Assembly (NCBI GenBank): GCA_964517115.1
Contig: CAZFBE010000002.1
Span: 1-64,000 of the forward strand
Reading direction: 5' to 3'
Source: UBA6624 sp964517115 [NCBI: uncultured bacterium]
GTDB lineage: Bacteria > UBP7 > UBA6624
DNA length: 64,000 nt
The position numbers and the translations under genes are program-made. Under the pieces are notes generated by a model, which saw only the letters and a list, made by a program, of their open reading frames with translations, was not told the origin of the DNA and did not search any database. Positions 1-8,417 of this stretch are shown one piece after another (position 1 is the stretch's first letter; each line of letters opens with the position of its first letter).

Positions 1-187
1 TGTGTTTTTTTGCCACCTCTCTCATTCTGGGATCTGCCATTTCCCCAGCATGCCAGCTTCCTGTTCCACAAGATTTTGAAATAAAGCAATCATCAAGGCC
101 CTTATTCTTGACGATGGAATTGAAAATACCTTCGCCAAGGGGCGATCTACATATGTTTCCAAGGCAAACGAACAACACTTTCTTCAT
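1..187 (-). CDS. Low-molecular-weight protein-tyrosine phosphatase family protein (5' part only)
   Basis: Reading leftward from the ATG at 187, 62 codons stay open to the window edge, so the 3' end is missing. Residues 5-15 read LFVCLGNICRS, the N-terminal phosphate-binding loop C(X)5R of LMW-PTP enzymes, with Cys8 as the expected nucleophile and Arg14 binding phosphate. A later stretch (SCGTGSWHAGEMADPR) also matches the family. The family dephosphorylates phosphotyrosine in the cytoplasm, and related members reduce arsenate. The gene is divergent from sufC, with about 44 bases between the two starts. The general DPYR-type acid motif lies outside the window, so catalytic completeness cannot be checked. 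Confidence 0.85.
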   Translation of the reverse strand, partial: MKKVLFVCLGNICRSPLGEGIFNSIVKNKGLDDCFISKSCGTGSWHAGEMADPRMREVAKKH

Positions 188-231
188 TATTTTTATAGAA
201 TTATATTTGTTGCTTTATGGAGAATGAAAAT

Positions 232-999
232 ATGTTGAATATAGAGAAGCTCAGAGTGTCTGTTGGAGACAAAGAAGTTTTAAAGGGTGTTGATATCCAG
301 GTTAAGAAAGGAGAGGTTCATGCAATCATGGGTCCAAACGGTTCAGGAAAGAGTACTTTGGCATATTCTTTAATGGGGCATCCTCTTTACGAGATAAATT
401 CTGGAAGTGTTCTTTTTGACGGAGAAGACATTGTTGATGTTGAGCCTCATGAAAAAGCTCAAAAAGGATTGTTTTTAGCATTTCAATACCCAATGGAGAT
501 TCCGGGTCTTCAAATGGAGAGTTTTCTAAGAAGTGCTGTTTCTGCTGTAAAGGGCAAAGAGGAAACAAAAGATGTTTTTGAATTTCATAGAAAAGTTTTA
601 AAAGAAATGAGGTATTTGGGAATTGATGAATCTTTTGCTAACAGGTATCTGAATGATGGTTTCTCTGGGGGAGAAAAAAAGAGAGCAGAGGTTTTACAAA
701 TGCTTTTATTGGAGCCAACAATGGCTATTCTTGACGAGACTGATTCAGGTTTGGATATTGATGCAATCAAAATTGTTGCAAAGGGAGTTAATCGTTTAAA
801 AGACAAAGGAATGTCTATTCTGATAATTACACATTATCAAAGAATTCTTGATTACATTTGTCCAGATAGAGTTAGTGTTTTGAGTGGTGGAAAAATATTA
901 AAAACCTCTGGTCCAGAATTAGCAAAGGAGTTAGAAAAAACAGGATATAAGAATTTTTCATCAAAAAAAGATTCGTCTGATTTATCTGTTGGTTTTTGA
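232..999 (+). CDS. sufC: SufC, Fe-S cluster assembly ATPase
   Basis: SufC is the soluble ABC-type ATPase of the SufBCD scaffold, driving cluster assembly in the cytoplasm. The 255-residue protein shows Walker A GPNGSGKST (residues 34-42), the ABC signature FSGGEKKR, Walker B with AILDETDSGLD and the downstream His switch (LIITHYQR). The ATG at 232 is preferred over the ATG at 217. It gives the family's usual short N-terminus and has GGAG at 219-222 at good distance; the upstream ATG would itself contain that site. Its TGA overlaps the sufB start by one base. It is the first gene of sufCBDSU. Confidence 0.95.
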   Translation: MLNIEKLRVSVGDKEVLKGVDIQVKKGEVHAIMGPNGSGKSTLAYSLMGHPLYEINSGSVLFDGEDIVDVEPHEKAQKGLFLAFQYPMEIPGLQMESFLRSAVSAVKGKEETKDVFEFHRKVLKEMRYLGIDESFANRYLNDGFSGGEKKRAEVLQMLLLEPTMAILDETDSGLDIDAIKIVAKGVNRLKDKGMSILIITHYQRILDYICPDRVSVLSGGKILKTSGPELAKELEKTGYKNFSSKKDSSDLSVGF

Positions 1000-2414
1000 T
1001 GAGTAAAGAAGAAAGTTTCAGTAAGGATTTTTCCGAATTTGACAATTATCAATTCGGACATCATGACAAAGTAAAACATATTGCTTCAACAGGAAAGGGA
1101 ATATCAAGGGATGTTGTTTCAAAAATATCTGAATTAAAGAACGAACCTTCTTGGATGACTGACATTCGACTGAAGGCTTATGAGGTTTTTGAAAAAAAAC
1201 CAATGCCCTCATGGGGGCCAGATTTAAGTGAAATAAACTTTGAAGAATTTACTTATTTCATAAGGTCTACTGAAAAAGAAAGCGATCAGTGGGAAGATAT
1301 GCCACAAGAAATTCTTGATACTTTTGACAAGTTGGGGATTCCCGAGGCTGAAAAAAAGTTTTTAGCGGGAGCAAGTGCACAATACGAAAGTGAAGCTGTC
1401 TATCATAAGCTTAATGAAGAGCTTGGAAAGCAAGGGGTTATTTTTTTAACAATGGACCAGGCTGTAAAAGAAGAACCTGAATTGGTGAAAAAATATTTTG
1501 GCTCTGTCATACCTGCTTCAGACAATAAGTTTTCCGCCCTTAACACTGCTGTTTGGTCTGGAGGTTCTTTCATCTATGTGCCTCCTGGCGTTGAGGTTAA
1601 CACGCCATTGCAGACTTACTTCAGGATAAATGAAGAAGAATTTGGTCAATTTGAAAGAACTTTAATTATTGCAGATGAAGGAGCTAAGGTTGTTTATAAC
1701 GAAGGTTGCTCTGCCCCTAAATGGGCAAAGTCTTCACTGCATGCTGCTGTTGTTGAACTGGTTGCACTTGATAATTCACGTATTGATTACCAAACGATTC
1801 AGAATTGGTATAAAAACATTTACAACCTTGTTACAAAAAGAGCTGTTGCAAAAAAGAACGCAACTGTTACTTGGCTGGACATAAATGTTGGTTCCCGAAT
1901 AACAATTAAATACCCAAGCGTGATGATGATGGGAGAGGGTGCCAGAGGCGAAGTTCAATCTATAGCCTTTGCAAATGAAGAACAGCTTCAGGATTCTGGT
2001 GCAAAAATGATTCATGGAGCTCCAAATACAACAAGTGTTGTTACCAGCAAAAGTATTTCAAAAGGCACCGGTAGATCTTCTTATAGAGGTTTGGTTAAGG
2101 TTTTAAAAGGTGCAAAAAATTCTTCTTGCAGGGTTGAATGTGATGCTCTTTTAATCAATGAAGAAAGCAGGACTGACACATATCCAGTTATGGATATATC
2201 TGAAGATGATACACAGATCGCACATGAGGCAAGTGTCTCAAAAGTAAATGAGGATCAGATTTTTTATTTGCAGAGTAGGGGTATTCCGGAAATTGATGCA
2301 ATGAAAATGGTTGTTAATGGTTTCTTAGAGCCCATGGTCAAAAAGTTGCCTCTTGAATATTCCGTTGAGTTTCAACGTCTTGTGGAATTGGAATTAGAAG
2401 GCTCTGTTGGATGA
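999..2414 (+). CDS. sufB: SufB, Fe-S cluster scaffold subunit
   Basis: SufB is the scaffold subunit on which the cluster is built, partnered with SufC and SufD. The 471-residue protein is somewhat shorter than the roughly 495 of E. coli. It carries the typical beta-helix core, the cysteine motif RVECDALL and the C-terminal block QIAHEASVSK followed by YLQSRGI, characteristic of SufB/SufD. The ATG at 999 overlaps the sufC TGA (TGATG), and its own stop overlaps the sufD start (ATGA), so the genes look translationally coupled. Nothing essential appears to be missing. Confidence 0.96.
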   Translation: MSKEESFSKDFSEFDNYQFGHHDKVKHIASTGKGISRDVVSKISELKNEPSWMTDIRLKAYEVFEKKPMPSWGPDLSEINFEEFTYFIRSTEKESDQWEDMPQEILDTFDKLGIPEAEKKFLAGASAQYESEAVYHKLNEELGKQGVIFLTMDQAVKEEPELVKKYFGSVIPASDNKFSALNTAVWSGGSFIYVPPGVEVNTPLQTYFRINEEEFGQFERTLIIADEGAKVVYNEGCSAPKWAKSSLHAAVVELVALDNSRIDYQTIQNWYKNIYNLVTKRAVAKKNATVTWLDINVGSRITIKYPSVMMMGEGARGEVQSIAFANEEQLQDSGAKMIHGAPNTTSVVTSKSISKGTGRSSYRGLVKVLKGAKNSSCRVECDALLINEESRTDTYPVMDISEDDTQIAHEASVSKVNEDQIFYLQSRGIPEIDAMKMVVNGFLEPMVKKLPLEYSVEFQRLVELELEGSVG

Positions 2415-3532
2415 AGAAATTTTCTTGGCCTGATAGAACAAATGAATATTGGAGAAGAGCTTCTTTCCTTAAACCTCCCCAAGACTTTAAAATAAGTGAT
2501 ATTTCTCCTGTAGAAAAGTGGGAAATTTTACCAGATTTCAATACTCATATTTCTTTTAGCAACGGCAATCTTATAGATCAAGATTTAAAGGAAGGAGTTT
2601 CCATAAAATCGATAAATCCAAATGACTCCTTAAGTAGGCCTGGTTCTATACCTGGTGGAGAACCTTGGAACCAATGGACTATTTCAAATGGAAATGTTTA
2701 CCAGATTGATATTGATGATACTTTCCCTGAAAATGAACCTTTAGTTATAAGGGAAAAGATTTGTCCTAGTGGCAAGATCAGTTCAAATTATTTTTTCTGC
2801 AATATTAAAAAAAATATCAATCTCTCGATTTATTACCTTATAGAGGGGAGTGGAGAGGGTTTTCATTCTGGAGGCTTTACCATTGTTTTGGATTCTTCTT
2901 CAAGTTTAAAATTAATGCATATCCAAGATATTTCAAAAAAAACTGATGCTAGATTTAATTGGGAGATTAAAAATAATAAAAAAACTAATTCAGAATGGAA
3001 TTTGGCTGCTCTGGGTGGAAGAAGCGTAAGGCATGAGTGCAGGCTTGAATTACAAAAAGAATCTAATTCATCTCTAAAGGGTGTTTATGTTCCTTATGAT
3101 GGACAAAGACATGAGTTTCAAACTCAGCAAGATCACAAGGAAGGTGATTCAACCAGTGATCTTTTATTAAAAGGTGCTGTTGGTTCCGGTTCAAGGGGGA
3201 TTTTTCAAGGAATGATAAATATCAGACCTGAAGCTCAGAAAAGCAATGCATATCAAACGAATCGAAATCTTTCATTGTCTAGGAATGCAAGAATTGAAAC
3301 CATTCCCGGGCTTGAAATTGAAGCAAATGATGTTAAGTGTTCTCATGGAGCAACGGTTAGCAAGATTGATCCTTATTCTCTCTTTTATTTATCTTCTAGA
3401 GGGATAGAGAAAAACGAAGCGGCTAAACTCTTAGCAGAGGGATTCTTTTATGAAGTGTCTGATAATTTTCCAAAGGAAATCAGATCTGTTGTCAATGAAA
3501 GTATCAATAAAAGACTTTTAGAGGCTTTCTAA
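2411..3532 (+). CDS. sufD: SufD, Fe-S cluster assembly scaffold subunit
   Basis: SufD pairs with SufB and SufC in the scaffold complex and is implicated in iron acquisition. The 373-residue product is poorly conserved in its N-terminal half, as usual for SufD. It ends with the diagnostic DVKCSHGATVSK block and FYLSSRGIE. The ATG overlaps the sufB TGA, and three bases separate its stop from sufS. The position between sufB and sufS agrees with the assignment; SufD is distinguished from SufB by length and by the KCSHGAT motif. Confidence 0.93.
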   Translation: MKKFSWPDRTNEYWRRASFLKPPQDFKISDISPVEKWEILPDFNTHISFSNGNLIDQDLKEGVSIKSINPNDSLSRPGSIPGGEPWNQWTISNGNVYQIDIDDTFPENEPLVIREKICPSGKISSNYFFCNIKKNINLSIYYLIEGSGEGFHSGGFTIVLDSSSSLKLMHIQDISKKTDARFNWEIKNNKKTNSEWNLAALGGRSVRHECRLELQKESNSSLKGVYVPYDGQRHEFQTQQDHKEGDSTSDLLLKGAVGSGSRGIFQGMINIRPEAQKSNAYQTNRNLSLSRNARIETIPGLEIEANDVKCSHGATVSKIDPYSLFYLSSRGIEKNEAAKLLAEGFFYEVSDNFPKEIRSVVNESINKRLLEAF

Positions 3533-3535
3533 TTC

Positions 3536-4750
3536 ATGTCTTCTTTGGGTAAAAAGATAAGAAAAAGATTCCCAATCCTTAAGAGAAAAATAAGGGGTAA
3601 AAGATTTGTTTATTTGGATAGTTCTGCAACAACGCAAAAACCAATTGAGGTTATTGAGAAGATTCAAAACTATTACTTAAATACAAATGCAAATGTCCAT
3701 AGAGGTTTGTATAAGGTAGCTGAAGAAGCAACTTTAGAGTATGAAGACGCTAGGAGGAAAATTTCAAACTGGTTTGGATTTGATTCTAAAAATTTAATCT
3801 TTACAAGAGGTACAACTGAAGCAATTAATCTTGTTTCAAAAAGTTGGGGTGAAGAAAATATATCTAAAGGAGATAGAGTTTTGGTTCCATTATCTGAGCA
3901 TCACAGCAATTATGTTCCATGGCAAATGGTTTGCGAGAAGGTGAAGGCTTCTTTTGTTCCCATACCACTTTGTGAGGATCAGAAAATAGATACCTGTATT
4001 TTGGAAAATGAATTAAAAAAAGGAGCCAAGATTTTAGCTTTTTCTGCACAGGGTAATGTTTTAGGGAAGAAGGAAGATGTTAAGTCTATTTGTACTCTGG
4101 CAAAAAAATACAAAGCTGCAACCCTTGTAGATGGTGCCCAAGCTTCTGGTCATTCAAAAATGGATGTTAAAGATTTAGGTTGTGATTTCTTTGCTTTTTC
4201 AGGACATAAAATGCTTGGACCCATGGGGATAGGAGGTTTGATTGTTGCTGATGATTCTTTGATGAGCCTTCCTGCATGGCAGGGTGGGGGGGAAATGATT
4301 TCTGATGTTCAATTAGACAGTTGGACTCCTGCTTTGCCCCCTTATAGGTTTGAAGCTGGAACTCCGAATGTTGTTGGAGCTATTGGACTAGCACAAGCTG
4401 TAGATGTTCTAGATGAATTTATACAACTTGGACTTGAAGAGCATGTTGAAAGTCTATCTGAATGCACTCATGAAAACCTTAAAAAGATTGAAGGTCTTAA
4501 TCTCTTATGTGAAAAAAATCCTTACGGAGCTATTTCGTTTTGGGTCAACTCTTTACACCCCCATGATTTAGCAACCGTTATGGACCAAGATGGTATTGCT
4601 GTTCGTGCAGGTCATCATTGTGCTAAACCCCTTCATCATTCCCTAGGAGTGCAATCAAGCCTCAGGGCAAGTTTCCATGCCTACAATGATTTTGATGACA
4701 TAGATGATTTGGTAAATTCTTTAAAAAGAGCATTCTCTTTCCTGCTATGA
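3536..4750 (+). CDS. sufS: SufS, PLP-dependent cysteine desulfurase
   Basis: SufS takes sulfur from L-cysteine as a protein persulfide and yields alanine, feeding the SufBCD scaffold. The 404-residue, class V aminotransferase-fold protein has the PLP lysine in FSGHKMLGP and the active-site cysteine in the group II consensus VRAGHHCAKPLHH near the C-terminus. The group II layout (SufS rather than IscS/NifS) matches the operon. The following sufU start overlaps its stop as ATGA, consistent with SufU being the sulfur-transfer partner. Confidence 0.96.
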   Translation: MSSLGKKIRKRFPILKRKIRGKRFVYLDSSATTQKPIEVIEKIQNYYLNTNANVHRGLYKVAEEATLEYEDARRKISNWFGFDSKNLIFTRGTTEAINLVSKSWGEENISKGDRVLVPLSEHHSNYVPWQMVCEKVKASFVPIPLCEDQKIDTCILENELKKGAKILAFSAQGNVLGKKEDVKSICTLAKKYKAATLVDGAQASGHSKMDVKDLGCDFFAFSGHKMLGPMGIGGLIVADDSLMSLPAWQGGGEMISDVQLDSWTPALPPYRFEAGTPNVVGAIGLAQAVDVLDEFIQLGLEEHVESLSECTHENLKKIEGLNLLCEKNPYGAISFWVNSLHPHDLATVMDQDGIAVRAGHHCAKPLHHSLGVQSSLRASFHAYNDFDDIDDLVNSLKRAFSFLL

Positions 4751-5196
4751 GTCTTGAAGATCTTTACAGGAATGTAATTCTCGATCATTACAGATCTGCT
4801 AGAAATAAGGGAAGCATTGAAAATCCGGACCTTCATGCTGTTGGAAAAAATCCGTCATGTGGAGACGAGTTAGAGATTTTTATTAAATTAAACTCTGATA
4901 AAAAAGTTGAAGATGTCAAATGGAATGGTGAAGGCTGTGCTATATGCTGTGCAAGTTCTTCAATTATGACAGAGGCTCTAAAGAAAAAAACAAAAGAAGA
5001 AATATTTGACTTGTCAAAAAGAATAAAAAAGCTGATAAAGGGTGAAAATTTAGATGATGAAGAAAAAGAGAACCTTGGAGAACTTGTCGTTCTTCAGGGG
5101 GTTTCAAAGTTTCCAGTCAGGGTAAAATGCGCAACCCTTGGCTGGGTTTCAGTTGAGATAGCTTTTGAGGGAAAAAAAGAAATTTCTACTGAGTAA
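4747..5196 (+). CDS. sufU: SufU, sulfur-transfer partner of SufS
   Basis: SufU is a zinc protein that accepts the persulfide from SufS. The 149-residue protein has the expected ligands: Cys38 and Asp40 in NPSCGDE, Cys64 in GCAICCASS and Cys128 in RVKCATLGW. The insertion between the second and third ligand regions (lysine-rich, about residues 79-110) is typical of SufU and distinguishes it from IscU. It overlaps sufS by ATGA. The last 11 bases overlap the convergent MFS gene, so no terminator separates the two. Confidence 0.93.
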   Translation: MSLEDLYRNVILDHYRSARNKGSIENPDLHAVGKNPSCGDELEIFIKLNSDKKVEDVKWNGEGCAICCASSSIMTEALKKKTKEEIFDLSKRIKKLIKGENLDDEEKENLGELVVLQGVSKFPVRVKCATLGWVSVEIAFEGKKEISTE

Positions 5197-6406
5197 TTTT
5201 TTCTTCTTTGAATTTTAAATTCCTAAAAAAAATGTAATACATTGTTGTTGTTAAGATGTATAAAAATGATGTAACAAGAAAAGGTTCTTTATAGCTTTGA
5301 TGTGCATCTATCCATATTCCAGTTAAAGGAGGTCCTATTGTCCATCCAAGACCCCAAATGATTCCAATAACTGCTAAAGATTTTCCTCTATGTTCCTCTG
5401 GGGTTATTTCCATTAAAAGCCTTGACCCAAGTGGGTGTGTTGCATTGATAAGCATTGCTCTTATTACAAATGCAAACACTGCAATTGTAGGACTCGTTGT
5501 AAAGGCTAATGCAACCAGAAAGGGAATCGATAAAAAGTTTAAAAGAGTTATTGCAATTGTAGTTTGGATTTTTTTTGCTATAGTTGGTGCAATTAGATAG
5601 CCTACAACTAGCATTAATTCCTGAACAGAAAAAGCATTTCCTATTTCTGAATTAGTTAAACCCATACTTGAGAGATAGACATTCATGAATGGAATTGACA
5701 TTCCAGCCCCCAAGGCTAAAGGAATGTGAGATACCCAATATTTTCCAATAAGCCCATTATTAATTTTTGCAAGTTCTTTAAACTTTATAGTGCTATTTTT
5801 TTTCTTTTTTGAGTGGTGTACAGATTTTAATTTCTTATAGATTGCAAAGGAGAAAATGTTAAAAATGCCCAAAAATAAATACATCATTTGAAAACCTTTA
5901 GGGCCTCCAAGATTATCTAGAATTAAAGGTAGTTTACCCCCTAGCAAAGATCCGATGGAGTGAGAAATTCCAGTTATTACAAAACCAAGTGTAAATCTAT
6001 GGTTGGCAAGTTTTTGCTGCCCAATGGCCAGAAGGGGTTCGAAGGCATGCATTAAGGGGTGGAATATCATTCCTGCTAGAAAAGAAGATAGTATTATTGT
6101 TGTTGTTGTTATTGAAAAACCTCTCAGGATTATAAGTATTCCTAATATTGGAATTCCAATGCTTATCATTTTCCCTACACCATTTTTATCCATCCATTTT
6201 CCAAGCTTATAAGCTACAAGTATTGATCCAATTGATACAGTTGCTGCTGCGTAACCTATTATCTCCTCATTAAAACCTAGGCTTTTTAGATAAAGATTGT
6301 AGGAAACTCGAATGATACCAAAATTAAGACCAAATATTGCCCAGGAGATTAAAAAAACAGGGAACCAGCTAGGAGCATCCTTGTAGGCTTTTTGATAATT
6401 ATTCAA
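5186..6406 (-). CDS. MFS transporter, substrate unknown
   Basis: A 406-residue polytopic inner-membrane protein with about 12 hydrophobic segments in two halves. The halves are joined by a lysine-rich cytoplasmic loop around residues 200-212. The loop motif between helices 2 and 3 (GKWMDKNGVGKM) matches the MFS signature G-x3-D-x-G, and a similar charged motif occurs in the second half (MEITPEEHRGKSLA). It resembles drug/sugar-type MFS proteins in general form, but no specific substrate can be assigned. It is transcribed against the suf operon and upstream of tRNA-Arg on the same strand. Confidence 0.8.
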   Translation of the reverse strand: MNNYQKAYKDAPSWFPVFLISWAIFGLNFGIIRVSYNLYLKSLGFNEEIIGYAAATVSIGSILVAYKLGKWMDKNGVGKMISIGIPILGILIILRGFSITTTTIILSSFLAGMIFHPLMHAFEPLLAIGQQKLANHRFTLGFVITGISHSIGSLLGGKLPLILDNLGGPKGFQMMYLFLGIFNIFSFAIYKKLKSVHHSKKKKNSTIKFKELAKINNGLIGKYWVSHIPLALGAGMSIPFMNVYLSSMGLTNSEIGNAFSVQELMLVVGYLIAPTIAKKIQTTIAITLLNFLSIPFLVALAFTTSPTIAVFAFVIRAMLINATHPLGSRLLMEITPEEHRGKSLAVIGIIWGLGWTIGPPLTGIWIDAHQSYKEPFLVTSFLYILTTTMYYIFFRNLKFKEEKITQ

Positions 6407-6428
6407 ATCTCCTCCTTTTTTTTGAATA

Positions 6429-6501
6429 CACCCTCGGAGAGACTTGAACTCCCAACCTACGGCTTAGAAGGCCGTCGCTCTGCCAGTTGAGCTACGAGGG
6501 C
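6429..6501 (-). tRNA. tRNA-Arg (anticodon UCU)
   Basis: On the minus strand the sequence starts GCCCTCGTAGCTCA, has an anticodon loop CTTCTAA between complementary stems (ACGGC/GCCGT) and a T-arm GGTTCAAG-like loop (GAGTTCAAGTC). It closes with CGAGGGT pairing to the 5' end (one G-U). Anticodon TCT decodes AGA/AGG arginine codons. No CCA is encoded. The 5' end abuts the stop of the small upstream gene at 6501. Confidence 0.93.
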
Positions 6502-6716
6502 TATTTTATTCCTGGTAAATTCTGTTTTCTTTTTTCTAGAATTTCTTTTAGGTTTGGGTGAACTCTTTGCATACATTTTCCATGCTTGTAAACCGCAATG
6601 TATTTTTCATCACATTCAGGACAAATCCTTGACCTGTATTCAACACCGCCATTGTATTTATCCCAAATAAAATTTGAGGTTTTTTCGTAAGTTCCAGAGT
6701 TAACTGGACTATCCAT
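6501..6716 (-). CDS. Uncharacterised 71-residue protein with a CxxC motif
   Basis: I do not recognise this family. The ATG at 6716 overlaps the stop of the upstream exported-protein gene (TAATG), suggesting translational coupling; a longer reading from 6749 would start inside that gene. The product is hydrophilic, with a CPEC pair and a further KHGKC cysteine, which may bind a metal, followed by a Lys/Glu-rich tail. There is no signal peptide. The last base of its stop touches the first base of tRNA-Arg, so the three may share a transcript. Confidence 0.6.
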   Translation of the reverse strand: MDSPVNSGTYEKTSNFIWDKYNGGVEYRSRICPECDEKYIAVYKHGKCMQRVHPNLKEILEKRKQNLPGIK

Positions 6717-7942
6717 TAAAAACCACCCTCTTGATGTCCAACAGGACACACTGAGAAAGTTAGACCTGCTGCTGCAACAGATCCTGCTGAAGAGCCGTAT
6801 CCTAATTGAGCAGTTTCTTCACATACGACAATTTGTAAACCCTGCTGAACAATCTGCCTTGTTTCTTCACTCTGTCTGTATGCTTTTGTTTCTCCAGTAG
6901 GTATTTTGTTTTCATAAACTTTCATGTTGTTTTCGAGGCTGACAATCATATCTATAAGTTTGTCTGTTTCTGGATTGATATAAGCTCTTCCAGTTAGCTC
7001 CAAAGTTCCAATAAAATCTCTATCAATTCTCCATTCATTTTGTTCGCTAACTTCCTTGCCGTCAAATCTTGCAAATCCAAACATATCAATCACGATTGAA
7101 GGTTCAAGTCTATAAGCTTTGAGATTTGGTAAGCTGAGCATGGTTCCTCCAGAAACGATTCCCTGAACATATCTTGTATCTCTTATTGGCAACCTGTACT
7201 CAATATCTATTTTTTGAAGAGTTCTTAAGCCCGGTATTGTTAAATAAACTGAACGGACCCATGTTTCCCCGAGTTTTACAGTTCTGTCAGGAAATCTTAA
7301 TATATGGAAGTATTCCATTATTTGGCCTAGAGAAACATTAGCTCTTTCTCTTTCATTTTTAACCAATTCCAAAGGAACTCCTTGACTGGTTAAAACCTCA
7401 CCGTTTTTGTTTCTTATAAGAACGTGATCATCATCCAATAAATCTATTACAGAATCCTCAATTTTTGTATCTTCTGAACTTCCAGAACTTCCCCCACCAC
7501 CTGGAGCCATCCCTGCTCTTGGATCTATCCCTCTACCTTCGCTACCACCATCACCTTCGCCACCACCTGGAGGTCCACCGCCTTCGTCACCACCGCCGTC
7601 AGCAGGTCCACCACCACCGTCAACTCCACCAGATATTCCAAAGTCTTGTCTTTCGTAAGAATAATCATCAAATCTAACTCTCGACCACGTTAAATTAAAT
7701 TCCTCACTTTCATGTGTTTCAGAAAGAACTGCTTGTGTAAAACCTTGCAAGCTTTCAAATTCCCCTGGAGCCCAAATTTGACCACTCGATCCAGCTTGAA
7801 TGATATATCTATGGGGAGTTGGGTGCAGAGGAATTGGAGGGTTGTAAGAAAGTTGTATGAAGTCATTTTTTGCAACTAGGGATGCTGCAACAAGAAGGGT
7901 TGCAGGAACCAAAAATAAAAGCCTAATTCCTTTAATGTTCAT
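6716..7942 (-). CDS. Exported protein with a long glycine/proline-rich linker, function unknown
   Basis: The 408-residue product begins with a signal peptide (MNIKGIRLLFLVPATLLVAA) and a short N-terminal region (about 25-105). A low-complexity Gly/Pro/Asp/Glu segment follows (about residues 103-158, repeated GGG, GEGDGG and PGGGG blocks), then a C-terminal domain of about 240 residues rich in beta-strand pattern (IDIEYRLPIRD, GTLELTGRAYINPETDKL). The C-terminal part recalls periplasmic proteins of unknown function in which a lipid-binding or beta-barrel fold is suspected, but I cannot name a family. The Gly-rich segment looks like a flexible spacer. It is coupled to the 71-residue gene downstream. 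Confidence 0.65.
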   Translation of the reverse strand: MNIKGIRLLFLVPATLLVAASLVAKNDFIQLSYNPPIPLHPTPHRYIIQAGSSGQIWAPGEFESLQGFTQAVLSETHESEEFNLTWSRVRFDDYSYERQDFGISGGVDGGGGPADGGGDEGGGPPGGGEGDGGSEGRGIDPRAGMAPGGGGSSGSSEDTKIEDSVIDLLDDDHVLIRNKNGEVLTSQGVPLELVKNERERANVSLGQIMEYFHILRFPDRTVKLGETWVRSVYLTIPGLRTLQKIDIEYRLPIRDTRYVQGIVSGGTMLSLPNLKAYRLEPSIVIDMFGFARFDGKEVSEQNEWRIDRDFIGTLELTGRAYINPETDKLIDMIVSLENNMKVYENKIPTGETKAYRQSEETRQIVQQGLQIVVCEETAQLGYGSSAGSVAAAGLTFSVCPVGHQEGGF

Positions 7943-7993
7943 AACCAGTCTCTTATCCTACTATATCTCTTCATTATTTAGTTTTATTTTTTA

Positions 7994-8068
7994 TGGTGGA
8001 GCTGGAGGGATTCGAACCCTCGACCCCTTGTATGCCATACAAGTGCGCTACCACTGCGCTACAGCCCC
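7994..8068 (-). tRNA. tRNA-Ala (anticodon GGC), CCA encoded
   Basis: The minus strand reads GGGGCTGTAGCGCAGTGG, then anticodon stem CTTGT / loop ATGGCAT / ACAAG, then the T-arm GAGGGTTCGAATCCCTC, and closes with CAGCTCC, A and CCA. The acceptor stem pairs throughout with one G-U. Anticodon GGC reads GCC/GCU alanine codons. It lies one base downstream of the rsfS stop. Confidence 0.95.
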
Positions 8069-8069
8069 T

Positions 8070-8414
8070 TTAAGATTCGTATATTATTGAGCAGTCTTGT
8101 ACCAACCCATCTATATCCCAATAGTCTCTTGCTGTTGGCGTCATCAAGTGAACAATTGTGTCTCCAAGATCCAGCAAGGACCATTCTGATTCAGACTCCG
8201 ATCCTTCGGGGGTGATGTTGAAGCCATTATTTTTAAGCCATTGTTTTACATTTTCTCTTAGTGTTTTTAAGTGAGTTTTGTTTTGTGCAGTTGCAATGAT
8301 GAAATTTTTTGTCCAGGTCATTTTATTTTCAACATTTATCAATTTAACTTCTTCAGCAAATTCATCTAAAAGCATTAAGCTTATTTTTTTCGGATCTAGT
8401 TTTTTTTCAGTCAT
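8070..8414 (-). CDS. rsfS: RsfS, ribosomal silencing factor
   Basis: RsfS (Iojap family) binds ribosomal protein L14 on the 50S subunit and blocks subunit joining in slow growth. The 114-residue product has the family's usual length. It shows the core patterns FIIATAQNKTHLKTL, a glycine-containing turn before EWSLLDLGDTIVHLMTPTARDYW, and the final leucine/valine-rich helix. It lies in the common order with nadD and obg/rpmA/rplU, three bases downstream of the LCP gene, and probably ends this minus-strand operon before tRNA-Ala. Confidence 0.9.
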   Translation of the reverse strand: MTEKKLDPKKISLMLLDEFAEEVKLINVENKMTWTKNFIIATAQNKTHLKTLRENVKQWLKNNGFNITPEGSESESEWSLLDLGDTIVHLMTPTARDYWDIDGLVQDCSIIYES

Positions 8415-8417
8415 TTT

